The notes: generated by a model not told the origin, from the letters alone. 35,961 bases of DNA from Jiangella rhizosphaerae (GCF_003579925.1 NZ_QUAL01000182.1:1-35961); one strand, 5' to 3'. Shown: positions 8,029-16,511, counted from the first letter of the stretch. Numbers and translations: made by a program.

Positions 8029-8406
8029 ATGGCAGCCTTGCGCGAGATCGTCGTCGACTGCGAGCACGCGCCGAGCCTGGCCCGGTTCTGGGCCGCCGTG
8101 CTCGACGACTACGACGTCCTCCCCTACGACGACGCCGAGATCGAGCGGCTGGCGGCGCTCGGCCTCACCCCCGAGACCGACCCGACGGTGGCCGTCGGCG
8201 GCCCCGGCCCGACGCTGTTCTTCCAGCAGGTGCCCGAGCCGAAGACGGTGAAGAACCGCGTGCATCTCGACGTCACCGCGCCCGACCGCGCCGCGGAGGT
8301 GGACCGGCTGCTCGCCCTCGGGGCCAGCGTGCACAGCGTCCACGAGCGGTGGACCACCCTGCTCGACCCCGAGGGCAACGAGTTCTGCGTCTCCGAGCCC
8401 GGCTGA
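8029..8406 (+). CDS. VOC-family (glyoxalase-like) protein
   Basis: This 125-residue protein has the vicinal-oxygen-chelate layout: an N-terminal strand with REIVVDCEHAPSLARFWAAVL, a middle strand RVHLDVTA and a C-terminal LLDPEGNEFCVSEP that supplies the usual metal-ligand Glu. Such actinobacterial glyoxalase-like proteins are often assigned to detoxification or antibiotic resistance without proof; the substrate is unknown. ATG 8029 is 7 nt after a TAGCGT -10 element. It is convergent with the permease, with 4 bp between the stops. Confidence 0.85.
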   Translation: MAALREIVVDCEHAPSLARFWAAVLDDYDVLPYDDAEIERLAALGLTPETDPTVAVGGPGPTLFFQQVPEPKTVKNRVHLDVTAPDRAAEVDRLLALGASVHSVHERWTTLLDPEGNEFCVSEPG

Positions 8407-8410
8407 CGGC

Positions 8411-10654
8411 TCAGTCCGCCGCGGCCGCCGCCTGCGTGGCGCGCTGCCGCAGCGCCTGCCAGGCGGGCAGCAGCGTCGCAGCCAGCGTCAGCCCCAAGGC
8501 GACCGCCACCACGCCCGCGTAGATCAGCGGCGAGCCCGACGGCGTCAGCTGGTCGGCCCGCGCGAGGCTGAACGGGACCAGCGTCGCGACCGACGCGAGC
8601 GTGCCGAGCACGATGCCGACCGCCGCCACCAGCACACCCTCGGCGCCGACCATCCGCAGCACCTGGGCGCGGGTGGCGCCGGTGAGGCGCTGCAGCCCGA
8701 ACTCGCGCCGCCGGGCCCCGGTGCTCGACGACAGCACGTTGATCACGGAGATCGCGGCGTACGCGACGATCATGAGCACGATGGTGTAGTTGGCGAAGGC
8801 GAGGGTGCGCTGCTGGTCGCCGTAGTCGTCGTACAGCGCCGCACGGTCGGCGACGGCCAGCCCGGGCGTCGCCGCGGCCAGCTCTCGCAGCGCGGCCACG
8901 ACGGCGTCCGCGTCACCGCCGGCGGCCACCAGGATCTCGTGCACGCCGCCCTCCGTCGTGTGCTGTGCCAGCAGGTCGGCCGGCAGCAGCAGCGTGTCGA
9001 AGTCGTCGGCGGCGTCGAACGTGGCGACGACCCGCACCGTCGCCGTCGCGCCGTCGCCCAGCCGCAGCGTCAGCTCGTCGCCGATCCCGGCCCCGAGCGA
9101 GCGGGCGTGGTCCGCGCCCAGTGCCACCGTGTCGCCGGTGAGATCGGTCAGCTCGCCGGCCACCGTCGTGACCGGCGCGGTCGCGGCCGCACCGGCGGCC
9201 GTGACGCCCTGCAGCGTCCAGCCCTCGTCGCCCTGGGAGTCGTCGTGCGGCGACTCGACGAAGCCGGTGCTGCGCACCAGCGCCGAGGCACCGGCGACGC
9301 CGGGAAGGGCGGCGATCCGGTCGACCAGCTCCGGGCCGGCCGGTGCGGACGACGTCACGACGGCGTCCGCGACCAGCCCGCGGGCGAAGGCCTCGCGGTT
9401 GACCGCGTCCTCGGTCGACTGCAGGTACAGCGTGCCGGTGGCGACGCCGGTGAGCATGACGATCGGCGTGACGACGGCCGCCGTGCGGGCCGCGCGGCCC
9501 CGGGCGTTGAGCACGGCCAGATGCCCGGAGACGCCGGCCACCGCCCGCACCGGCCACTGCAGCACCGCGGTCAGCGCGCGGGTCAGTACGGGGCTCAGCA
9601 GCGCCAGGCCGATGGCCCACAGGAACACCGCGGGACCGGCCGTGCTCGACGTGAGCGGGCCGCTCATGACGGTCACTGTCACCACGCCCAGCGCGACGCC
9701 TCCGCTCAGCGCCAGCAGGCCGAACAGCCACCGCCACGGGCTCATCGTCCGGGTCTCGAGAGCGGCCTCGGCCAGCGCCTGGACCGGCCGCACGGCGGCG
9801 GCCCGGCGGCCGGCGATCAGCGCACCGCCGATCGCCGCGACGAGCGCCGCGCCCACCGCCGTCACCACCGGGATCCAGCCCTGCCGGAACTCCACCCCTG
9901 CGGGCACCACCCCGGCGTCGGTCATCCGCTCGAACAGGAACTCCCCCAGGTAACGGCCAGGGATCAGCGCGAGCGCGGTCGCGACCACCGACAGCAGCAG
10001 CGTCTCGCCGAGCACCATCCGCCGCAGCTGACCCGGCGTCGCGCCGGTCGCCCGCAGCAGCGCCAGCTCGCGGCCGCGTTGCTGGATGGACAACGCGAGC
10101 ATCGATGCCACGCCGAACATCGAGACGATGGTGGCCCAGCCGCCGAACACGCCCGCCAGCGAGATCAGGTCCTCGCTGCTGGCCCGCGCCTCGGGCAGCT
10201 CGGCCAGGCCGCGGTCGTCGCCGGTGAGCGTCGTCGTGGCCGTGCCGTCGAGCGCGGTGCCGATGCGCTCGCGCAGCTCGCCGGCGCCGATGCCCCGCGC
10301 GGCCGTCACTGCGATCGCGTCGACCATGCCGGCCGGCGCCGGCCCGTCGAGGACATGCCCCTGGGCCGTGGCCACCCCGTCGACCGCGGCGACGGTCGCG
10401 ACCAGGTCGTCGTCGATGCGCACCCGCTCGGGCAGCACCGCCGACTCGTCGGTGCCGGGGATGTCGTAGCGCTGCTCCCCCGCGACGACGACGTCCGCGC
10501 CGGCCAGCTGCCGGGGCGGCACCGCGGTGCGGATGCCGGTCTCCATCAGGCCGCCGCAGGCCATCACGATCGCGGCGCCGAGGACCATCGCCACGAACGC
10601 CGCCACGAACGCGCCCTTGCGATACCGCAGGGTTCGCACCGCCAGACCGAACAT
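8411..10654 (-). CDS. FtsX-like ABC transporter permease, no ATPase beside it
   Basis: This 747-residue inner-membrane permease has one N-terminal helix (about 14-36), an extracytoplasmic region, a first FtsX core (about 165-285, with RGRELALLRATGATPGQLRR), a central membrane block, a second extracytoplasmic region, and a second FtsX core near the C-terminus (RRREFGLQRLTGATRAQVLRM). The two GATxxQ(L/V)LRRM-type loops are the sites where the ATPase usually docks. Such permeases normally pair with a MacB/LolD-type ATPase encoded next door, but the neighbours here are a VOC and a GNAT gene. ATG 10654 has a GGGAG site. A strong hairpin occupies the leader. Confidence 0.9.
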   Translation of the reverse strand: MFGLAVRTLRYRKGAFVAAFVAMVLGAAIVMACGGLMETGIRTAVPPRQLAGADVVVAGEQRYDIPGTDESAVLPERVRIDDDLVATVAAVDGVATAQGHVLDGPAPAGMVDAIAVTAARGIGAGELRERIGTALDGTATTTLTGDDRGLAELPEARASSEDLISLAGVFGGWATIVSMFGVASMLALSIQQRGRELALLRATGATPGQLRRMVLGETLLLSVVATALALIPGRYLGEFLFERMTDAGVVPAGVEFRQGWIPVVTAVGAALVAAIGGALIAGRRAAAVRPVQALAEAALETRTMSPWRWLFGLLALSGGVALGVVTVTVMSGPLTSSTAGPAVFLWAIGLALLSPVLTRALTAVLQWPVRAVAGVSGHLAVLNARGRAARTAAVVTPIVMLTGVATGTLYLQSTEDAVNREAFARGLVADAVVTSSAPAGPELVDRIAALPGVAGASALVRSTGFVESPHDDSQGDEGWTLQGVTAAGAAATAPVTTVAGELTDLTGDTVALGADHARSLGAGIGDELTLRLGDGATATVRVVATFDAADDFDTLLLPADLLAQHTTEGGVHEILVAAGGDADAVVAALRELAAATPGLAVADRAALYDDYGDQQRTLAFANYTIVLMIVAYAAISVINVLSSSTGARRREFGLQRLTGATRAQVLRMVGAEGVLVAAVGIVLGTLASVATLVPFSLARADQLTPSGSPLIYAGVVAVALGLTLAATLLPAWQALRQRATQAAAAAD

Positions 10655-10663
10655 CGATCGCTC

Positions 10664-10698
10664 CCGAGGACATGGCCGCGCGGGGTGCGCGGCCTCGG
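10664..10698 (-). promoter_or_regulatory. Leader hairpin upstream of the permease gene
   Basis: CCGAGG (10664-10669) pairs with CCTCGG (10693-10698), and CCGCGC (10676-10681) pairs with GCGCGG around a five-base loop, leaving a six-base bulge on one side. A -10-like TAGCGT on the minus strand (10709-10704) would start transcription at about 10697, so the hairpin would form the first 35 bases of the mRNA, close to the ribosome site at 10661-10665. It may regulate translation or be a protein-binding palindrome. Confidence 0.4.
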
Positions 10699-10789
10699 GA
10701 CCGACGCTACGGAGCCGGCGGCGTCGCCCCCATGGCGCTGACCGGCCGCTTCATCGGGGGGACAGCCCCACCTCAGACGCTGGGCCCGC

Positions 10790-11374
10790 TCATCGCCGGT
10801 CTGCCCGGCCCTCCTTGCGGCGGGCCAGCCAATCGGCCCGGAGCAGGCCCATGAGGATGGTGTCGACCCGCTCGCCGTCCCAGAGCAGCGACTCGCGCAC
10901 CCGGCCCTCGACGACGAACCCGCACTTCTCGTACGACCGCTGCGCGCGCGGGTTGAACGCGTACACCTCGAGGCCGACGCGGTGTACGCCGACCTCCTCG
11001 AAGAGGTGGCGCAGCATCAGCTCGATCGCCTCCGGGCCGAGCCCGCGGCCGCGGTACTTCTCGACGAGGTCGATGCGGAAGCCCGCGGTCTCGTTGTCGG
11101 CGTCGACGTCGTTGACGGCCAGCCCGCCGGCGTACTCGCCGGTGACGGCGTCCTCGATGGCCCAGTCGAGGCGGTCGTCCTGGTCGGCGCGGCTGGCGCA
11201 GAACGCGTCGATGGCCTCGCGGGTGAACGTCTGGTGGGTGCCGGTGAGCCGGGCCGACTCGGGGTCGTCCAGCGACTCGAACAGGGCCTGGGCGTGCTCG
11301 GGGCCGAGCGGGACCAGCCGGATGCGCTCGCCGGTCAGCGTGGGCGTGGTGGCCACGGCTGCTAGGTTGATCAC
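10790..11374 (-). CDS. GNAT-family N-acetyltransferase (RimJ/RimL type)
   Basis: This 194-residue cytoplasmic acetyltransferase has the GNAT order: LTGERIRLVPL at the N-terminus, a central FRIDLVEKYRGRGLGPEAIEL carrying the acetyl-CoA loop (RGRGLG), and NPRAQRSYEKCGFVVEGRVRE, the standard motif B end. It probably acetylates a protein N-terminus or a small amine; the target is unknown. GTG 11374 follows a TAGACA -10-like element (11386-11381) by six bases; GTG 11356 is the alternative. It precedes the permease on the same strand but is 135 bp away. Confidence 0.85.
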   Translation of the reverse strand: MINLAAVATTPTLTGERIRLVPLGPEHAQALFESLDDPESARLTGTHQTFTREAIDAFCASRADQDDRLDWAIEDAVTGEYAGGLAVNDVDADNETAGFRIDLVEKYRGRGLGPEAIELMLRHLFEEVGVHRVGLEVYAFNPRAQRSYEKCGFVVEGRVRESLLWDGERVDTILMGLLRADWLARRKEGRADRR

Positions 11375-11435
11375 GGGCTCTGTCTACCGGCCCACGCCGG
11401 CGGGCGGCAACGGGTTTTGCCACGCCCGCAAAGGC

Positions 11436-11470
11436 GAAGGCCCCTCGGAGTAAGGGTCCGAGGGGCCTTC
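11436..11470 (-). terminator. Perfect 14-bp hairpin A, likely terminator
   Basis: GAAGGCCCCTCGGA (11436-11449), a 7-nt loop GTAAGGG, then the exact complement TCCGAGGGGCCTTC (11457-11470). There is no U-run, as is common for high-GC terminators. It lies downstream of the solenoid gene stop on the minus strand. A second copy with the same loop lies at 15573-15607. Confidence 0.7.
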
Positions 11471-11814
11471 TCAGTCGACCGGAACCATCGCGACCGGATG
11501 AACCGGCCGGATGCTCACCGCCTCCGATGACGGCGGGTCGAGCGGTGGGACTCACGGTTTCCCGTGGGTGGTCCACAGCCCTTCCGGTCTGCCGTCCGGG
11601 TCCGTCAGCCGCCCCGCCCATCGGGGTGCGGTTCGCCGGGTCTCCCCGACGTGGCGAACTGCCGTTCTCCGTCCGGCACGCCCTCGACTTTTCGGTGCCT
11701 TTGACCAGGTCACCCTGGCTTTTCGGCTCCGAGCTCGTCGATGACGATGGAGCATTTCTAGTCCTGTCGCACAAGCCGCACAAGGGGGTTCGGCGAAGAA
11801 TTCCGGGCCGGTCC
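11471..11814. other. Gene-free stretch
   Basis: About 340 bp with no convincing gene. The open frames in it lack a ribosome site and family motifs. It holds one small inverted repeat (CCAGG-TCAC-CCTGG near 11706-11719) and one isolated GGTCCACA motif near 11570. I see no RNA gene. Confidence 0.4.
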
Positions 11815-11827
11815 GTCACCCACAAGT

Positions 11828-11894
11828 CTGTCCACAACCGGCTGAGCGTGCGCGGCCGGTTACCCACAGCCCTGTGCACAGAATCTGTGGACAA
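11828..11894. other. Cluster of four DnaA-box-like 9-mers (cluster A)
   Basis: Within 67 bp: CTGTCCACA (11828-11836), TTACCCACA (11860-11868), CTGTGCACA (11872-11880) and, on the minus strand, TTGTCCACA (11894-11886). The last is an exact match to the actinobacterial DnaA box, and the first matches the relaxed Streptomyces form. The cluster lies directly downstream of the solenoid gene stop. No dnaA, dnaN or rpmH gene is nearby, so this is not the usual oriC. Confidence 0.5.
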
Positions 11895-14800
11895 TCAGCG
11901 GCGGTTCAGCACCCGGGTGACGGCCGCGACGACGGTCGTGGCGAGGACCGCGCCGCTGAAGACGAGCCCGTACGCCACCACCAGGTCCATCCCGCGCGGG
12001 TCCCACGCGTTGTCCTGGCCCAGGCTCAGGATCGGGATCAGCAGGTCGAGGGTGTAGCCGAGCGGGTTGAACGTCGGGTGGACGTTGACCTCGACCGGAT
12101 CGAGCTCCTTGGACCAGAAGTACGCCGTCCCGAACACCAGCAGGCCGACGAACCAGATGGCCGCGAGGCCCGGCCGGTAGCCGAAGCCGACGGTGACGTC
12201 CTGCAGGTAGCCCCAGCCCTTCATCAGCAGCTGGCCCAGCGACGACGTGCCGAGCAGGTCGCGGCGGTGCCGGAGCCGGGCCAGCAGGACGGTGCGCGCC
12301 GCGGCGTCGTCGCCGGAGCGGCGGTAATGGTTGGCCAGCTGTTCGTACACCTGGTGCTGGTAGCCGGTGGGGTCGCGGCGCAGCCAGGCCAACGCGGTGT
12401 CGACGTCGGCGTCGCCGGGATCGTCGAAGGTCAGGCCGGACAGCATGACCATCGACGTGTCGGTGGGGTCCATGACCAGCGTGCGGACCTCGGAGCCGCG
12501 CAGGTCGACGGCGATCTCGCCGGCCGGGAGCTCGACGGTGCCGGCCTGCAGCTCGGACAGGTCGATGAGGGCCCGCCCGCCGATGGCCGTCGTCGTGGCG
12601 ACGCTCAGGTCGTTCATGAGGATCCGGCGGGCCACCACGGCCTCGTGCAACGAGACCAGCGGCCGCACCTGCTCGGTGCCCGCCGCCCGCGAGTCCGCGG
12701 CGTGCTCCTGGCTGATGGTCACCTGCTCGCAGGAGAGCTCACCGATGTGAGCACGGTCCAGGCGCACCTCGCCGACGATGGTCAGCGGGCCGTTGCCGGT
12801 CGACCGCCGCGAACCGAGCTCGACCGCACCCGACACCCGCAGGTTCGGCGCGAACACCGCGGTCCGGCCCGGGTTGGTCAGCGTGGTGCGGCCGCGGACC
12901 AGCAGCCGTCCGGCCAGCACCGCCTCGGCCAGCGAGAACTGCCCGGTCAGCTCGACGTCGCGGCACTCGAGATTGCCCTCGACCTTGAGCCCGGCGGCGG
13001 CCACGATCTCGCCCACCGGGACCCGGCCGTCGTCGCGCTCGCCGGTCTCGCCGTGCAGCGCCGTCAGCACGACGCTGAAGCCCACCTCGGCCCGCCGCAG
13101 CGCCACGCCGCCGGTCAGCTCGGCGTCGCGGACGAGGACCGCCCCACCGACGGCGACCTGGGCGGCGTCGACGGCGAACCGGCCCGGGTGGCGGTAGCGG
13201 CCGCCGTCGACGATGAGATCGCCGCCCACCCGGGACCGCGCGACGATGACCGCGCCGTCGACGTCGAGCTCGGTGAGCCGGATCACCCCGCCGGTGACGT
13301 CGGGCAGCAGCAGCGCGGTCTGCCCGGGGGCGGCGAACTCGGCGTGCCGCAGGCTCAGCCCGGCCGAGAACGTCGAGCCGGTGAGCCGCAGCGCGCCGCG
13401 GAACACGCCGCCGTCGACCAGGAACTCGTCGGACATCGTCTGGATCGCGCTGAACACGATCGGCCCGTCGGTCGACCCGACGCCGTGGCCCGCCAGCGTC
13501 GAGCCGCTGAGCACGAACCGGCGCCGCACGTGCGCCTGGTCGAAGGAGACGGTGCCCTCGATCTCGGACCGCTCGAACGAGACCTTGCCGCCGACCTGCA
13601 GGCCGGTGCCGTCGAGCGCCCGGTGGTCGGGCCGGCGCAGCACGGCGCCGTCGAGCACGAGGTCGCCGCCGACCTTGCCGTCGCGCATCACCACACCGCC
13701 GTCGGCCCAGAAGCCGCCGAGGTCGGAGGAGTACGGATCGTTGCCGACGACGAGGTCGCCGCGGACCTCGATGCGCGGCGCGATGAGCGCGTTGCCGTCG
13801 GGGTTGTAGATCTGCGCACCGGTGAGCACGACGCTGTCGGCGACGGCCGCGGTCAGCCGGACGGCGCCGTCGCAGACCAGGCCGCGCGCGGTGAACCGGC
13901 CGTCGACTCGCAGGCCGATGGCGTCCACCCCCATGCCGGACGCCTCGATGTAGGCGCCGCGCAGCAGCACGTCGCTGCGGACCCGCGCCTGGAACAGGCG
14001 CAGCTGCCCCTGCACGTGCACGCCGTCCATGGCCAGGCTCTTGCCGAGGTCGGCGTGGGCGAGGTCGAGGTCGCCGCGGCAGCGGAACCGGCGCCCGAGC
14101 ACCATCCGCTCGCCGACGACGGCCCGCGACGCCGCCAGCGCGCGGTAGCCGCCGTCGAGGGTGGCGCCGCTGAGGAACACCGCCGCGCCGACCCGGATGC
14201 CCTTGATGTTCAGCCCGCCCTTGGCGGACAGCCGCTCGAGGTTGAGGTCGCGCCGGACCGTCGCCGACTGCAGACTCACCGCCCAGGAGTCGTCGGGGTT
14301 GGTGACCCGCGTGCCGACCAGCCGGACGGAGGTCGCCTCCATCTCGTCCAGCATCACCCGGCCGACCAGCCGGGCGCGGTCGGCGACCAGCGATCCGACG
14401 GCGGCGCCGATGCCGACCATCGCGTACCCGCCGGGGTTGCTGATCTCGACGCCGCGCAGGGCGAGGGTGTCGCGGACGACGCCGCGCGGGATCAGCATGC
14501 GGCCGAGGATGCGGGTGCCGTTCTCGGCCTCCAGCCGGTCGGCCTCGATGTCGCTGGCCACCAGCGCGTCGCCGCCCGGATTGGCCAGCACGGCGGCGTC
14601 GAAGACGACGCTGCCGGCGACCGTCGCGTGGCCGAGGTCGACGGTGCCGCTGCAGCGCAGGCCGTGCCCCTGCACGCCGCCCGCCACCAGCCGGCGGGCG
14701 TCCAGCGCCACGCCGTGGCGGTTGCGCAGGACGGCGTCGGTGAGGTCGAGCCGCCCGGCCACCGTCGCGCCCGACAGCACGATCGGGCCGCGGACGCGGG

Positions 14801-15437
14801 CGCCGACCAGGCCGAGCCCGCCGTCGACCCGCAGCCGCTCGGCGTCGACGGCCTCGCCGGAGACCGCGAACAGCCGGGCCCGGGTGAGCAGCAGGTCGCC
14901 GCCGACGCCGAGGTTGCGGGCGTGGAAGAGCGTCGAGCGGCCGTCGAACCGGCTGTCCTCGAACGACGCCGACCGGTGCACGTGGGTGTCGACCATGCTC
15001 ACCGAGCCGACCAGGCACTCGCGCACGGAGAGGGCGTTCTGCACGTCGACGGACTCCGTGCGCAGGTCGGGCACCCGGCACCGGACCAGCTCGACGCCGG
15101 CCGCGGTCAGGTCCGCGAGCACGAGGACGTCGTCGATCCAGCACATGTCCAGCCGCAGCGGCCGCTCCAGCCGCCCGTAGCGCAGTTGCAGCCCACCGGT
15201 GATGCGGGCACCGGTGAGCCGGACGGCGGCGCCGGGCACGCCGCCGGAGTCGCGCAGCAGTTCGTCGAGGACACGCGCCCGGACGGTGCGCGACTCGTCC
15301 CAGGCGTCGCCGGACTCGACCGAGCGCGGGTCGATGTCGCGGCCGAGGTCGGCCTCACCGCCGCGCGCGACGGCCGACCGCAGCACCGACTCGGCGCGGC
15401 TGAGCCTGTCGCGCACCCTGCCTCCCGGTCCGGCCAT
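11895..15437 (-). CDS. Giant beta-solenoid protein with C-terminal membrane anchor
   Basis: This 1180-residue protein has a conserved N-terminal cap (about 1-60, including ESRTVRARVLDELLRDSG), then about 950 residues of strand-rich repeats. Eight or more modules of roughly 50 residues or multiples recur with NPGGxALxAxxIxVxGxLxL and LxGAxIxGxLxL patterns, as expected for a right-handed parallel beta-solenoid (pentapeptide-repeat or bactofilin-like). A helical linker (YEQLANHYRRSGDDAAARTV) leads to two or three membrane segments (about 1090-1108, 1125-1141 and 1150-1172), with an LLIPILSLGQ motif between. There is no signal peptide, so the solenoid is probably cytoplasmic. Actinobacterial relatives are often labelled membrane-associated oxidoreductase, but I see no cofactor or catalytic motif. 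ATG 15437 has GAGGG just upstream. It is monocistronic. Confidence 0.8.
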   Translation of the reverse strand: MAGPGGRVRDRLSRAESVLRSAVARGGEADLGRDIDPRSVESGDAWDESRTVRARVLDELLRDSGGVPGAAVRLTGARITGGLQLRYGRLERPLRLDMCWIDDVLVLADLTAAGVELVRCRVPDLRTESVDVQNALSVRECLVGSVSMVDTHVHRSASFEDSRFDGRSTLFHARNLGVGGDLLLTRARLFAVSGEAVDAERLRVDGGLGLVGARVRGPIVLSGATVAGRLDLTDAVLRNRHGVALDARRLVAGGVQGHGLRCSGTVDLGHATVAGSVVFDAAVLANPGGDALVASDIEADRLEAENGTRILGRMLIPRGVVRDTLALRGVEISNPGGYAMVGIGAAVGSLVADRARLVGRVMLDEMEATSVRLVGTRVTNPDDSWAVSLQSATVRRDLNLERLSAKGGLNIKGIRVGAAVFLSGATLDGGYRALAASRAVVGERMVLGRRFRCRGDLDLAHADLGKSLAMDGVHVQGQLRLFQARVRSDVLLRGAYIEASGMGVDAIGLRVDGRFTARGLVCDGAVRLTAAVADSVVLTGAQIYNPDGNALIAPRIEVRGDLVVGNDPYSSDLGGFWADGGVVMRDGKVGGDLVLDGAVLRRPDHRALDGTGLQVGGKVSFERSEIEGTVSFDQAHVRRRFVLSGSTLAGHGVGSTDGPIVFSAIQTMSDEFLVDGGVFRGALRLTGSTFSAGLSLRHAEFAAPGQTALLLPDVTGGVIRLTELDVDGAVIVARSRVGGDLIVDGGRYRHPGRFAVDAAQVAVGGAVLVRDAELTGGVALRRAEVGFSVVLTALHGETGERDDGRVPVGEIVAAAGLKVEGNLECRDVELTGQFSLAEAVLAGRLLVRGRTTLTNPGRTAVFAPNLRVSGAVELGSRRSTGNGPLTIVGEVRLDRAHIGELSCEQVTISQEHAADSRAAGTEQVRPLVSLHEAVVARRILMNDLSVATTTAIGGRALIDLSELQAGTVELPAGEIAVDLRGSEVRTLVMDPTDTSMVMLSGLTFDDPGDADVDTALAWLRRDPTGYQHQVYEQLANHYRRSGDDAAARTVLLARLRHRRDLLGTSSLGQLLMKGWGYLQDVTVGFGYRPGLAAIWFVGLLVFGTAYFWSKELDPVEVNVHPTFNPLGYTLDLLIPILSLGQDNAWDPRGMDLVVAYGLVFSGAVLATTVVAAVTRVLNRR

Positions 15438-15572
15438 CTACCCTCGCCGTTGTCGGTGATCAATGTAACGGCTGCGGCAAAGCGGTTGTATGCGGACGGA
15501 CCAACTCGAACGGATCACCCCGCTACGCCGTGTCGTTACGCGGCGTTCATCCGCGGATGCGATAAGAATCGA

Positions 15573-15607
15573 GAAGACCCCTCGGAGTAAGGGTCCGAGG
15601 GGTCTTC
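15573..15607 (-). terminator. Perfect 14-bp hairpin B, likely terminator
   Basis: GAAGACCCCTCGGA (15573-15586), the same loop GTAAGGG, then TCCGAGGGGTCTTC (15594-15607). Compared with hairpin A, one G-C pair has become A-T with both arms changed together. It lies downstream of the META lipoprotein operon on the minus strand and upstream of the solenoid gene. Confidence 0.7.
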
Positions 15608-15648
15608 CACCTGCGCCGACATCGGTGCGGACGGGTCGATACGCACCG

Positions 15649-15680
15649 TGACCCACAGGTTGTGGATCAGTTGTGGAAAC
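15649..15680. other. Cluster of three DnaA-box-like 9-mers (cluster B)
   Basis: TGACCCACA (15649-15657), then minus-strand TGATCCACA (15669-15661) and GTTTCCACA (15680-15672), all within 32 bp. Each carries the CCACA core but differs from TTGTCCACA at two or more positions. It sits just downstream of the stop of the META gene, as cluster A sits downstream of the solenoid gene. Confidence 0.3.
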
Positions 15681-15715
15681 CCGCGCCGAACCGTGACAAA
15701 GGGCGCCGCCCGCTG

Positions 15716-16510
15716 TCAACGAGTCGACACCGCCTCCAGCCCGAAACCGCTCGGCGCCTCCAGCGACAGCCGGTTGCCTGTGATCGAGAACCGCACGTCG
15801 CCGGCCAGGGCCTCAAGCACGACGTCCTCGACGTACCCGGCCGCGCCGTCGCAGGCCACGTCGGTCGTCACGAGGTCGCGGACGGTGAGGGTGTCGCCGT
15901 CGATCGTGACCGTGCCGGTGAGCTCGTTGCAGCCGGTGTGGCCGGTGAGTGCGTCGCCGTCGATGCGCAGGAACGCCGCGACGCCGACCGGGACGGACGA
16001 CGCCGTCTCGCCGTCGGTCAACCCGTCGACGTCCCACTGGCGGCCGGTCAGCTCGACCGGCGGCTGCAGCACGTCGCGGTCGGTCAGCGAGACCACCAGC
16101 TCGCCCGCGGTGAGGACGAGGGTGGCGTCGTCGGCCAGCTCCCAGGCCGGCTCGGCGCCCAGCAGGTCGGTGAGCCAGGCGTCGGCGGCCATGACCTCGG
16201 GCTCGCAGCCCATCTCCGTCAGGGCGAGGTCGGCGGCGACGAGGCGGCCGCCGGACAGGTCGACCGGTCCGTTCGCGCTGTTGCACCCCGCGGACGCCAG
16301 CAGCCGGCCGTCGTCGGTGAACTGCAGGTTCAGCGGCCCGCCGCCCGGGATGCCGACGTCGTCGGTGGAGAGGAACGTGCGACCGGCCAGCGCGGCGCCG
16401 GCGCCACTCGCCGTGCCGTCGGCACCGTCGGCGCCTGCGGCGGAGTCGCCGCAGGCGGCCAGGAGCAGCAGGACGCCCAGCAGGCCGAGACCACCCGCTG
16501 GGCGTCGCAT
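15716..16510 (-). CDS. Lipoprotein with two META (HslJ-like) domains
   Basis: This 264-residue protein has a lipoprotein signal ending in LLLAAC (Cys20), so it is probably anchored outside the membrane. Two META-type domains follow (about 40-130 and 145-255), each with the family GCN motif (SAGCNSANG and HTGCNELTG). In other bacteria the HslJ-type META domain is linked to stress or antibiotic tolerance; the molecular role is unclear. ATG 16510 is one base after the stop of the upstream META gene, so the two are co-transcribed. It ends 109 bp before hairpin B. Confidence 0.85.
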   Translation of the reverse strand: MRRPAGGLGLLGVLLLLAACGDSAAGADGADGTASGAGAALAGRTFLSTDDVGIPGGGPLNLQFTDDGRLLASAGCNSANGPVDLSGGRLVAADLALTEMGCEPEVMAADAWLTDLLGAEPAWELADDATLVLTAGELVVSLTDRDVLQPPVELTGRQWDVDGLTDGETASSVPVGVAAFLRIDGDALTGHTGCNELTGTVTIDGDTLTVRDLVTTDVACDGAAGYVEDVVLEALAGDVRFSITGNRLSLEAPSGFGLEAVSTR

Positions 16511-16511
16511 G

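Noticed and set aside
7030-8406. A 458-codon plus-strand frame ending in the VOC protein
   Set aside because: Only the part from ATG 8029 is conserved; the rest crosses the DUF4178 and DUF1508 genes in the wrong frame.
8939-10741. A 600-codon plus-strand frame opposite the permease
   Set aside because: Low-complexity shadow; the minus frame has clear FtsX motifs and membrane helices.
11815-11894. Chromosomal origin oriC
   Set aside because: The boxes are suggestive, but dnaA, dnaN and rpmH are absent and no AT-rich unwinding region is seen.
11471-11894. Small protein genes in the gap (for example 11511-11744)
   Set aside because: No ribosome site, no codon bias and no recognisable motif.
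11895-15437. Oxidoreductase function for the solenoid protein
   Set aside because: This label is common for relatives, but I find no nucleotide-binding, metal or flavin motif; the repeats explain the whole body.
11874-15590. A 1238-codon open frame on the plus strand opposite the solenoid gene
   Set aside because: Its translation is a low-complexity mix of R, A, G, D, H and Q with no domain. It lacks GC3 bias and is the expected shadow of a long GC-rich gene.
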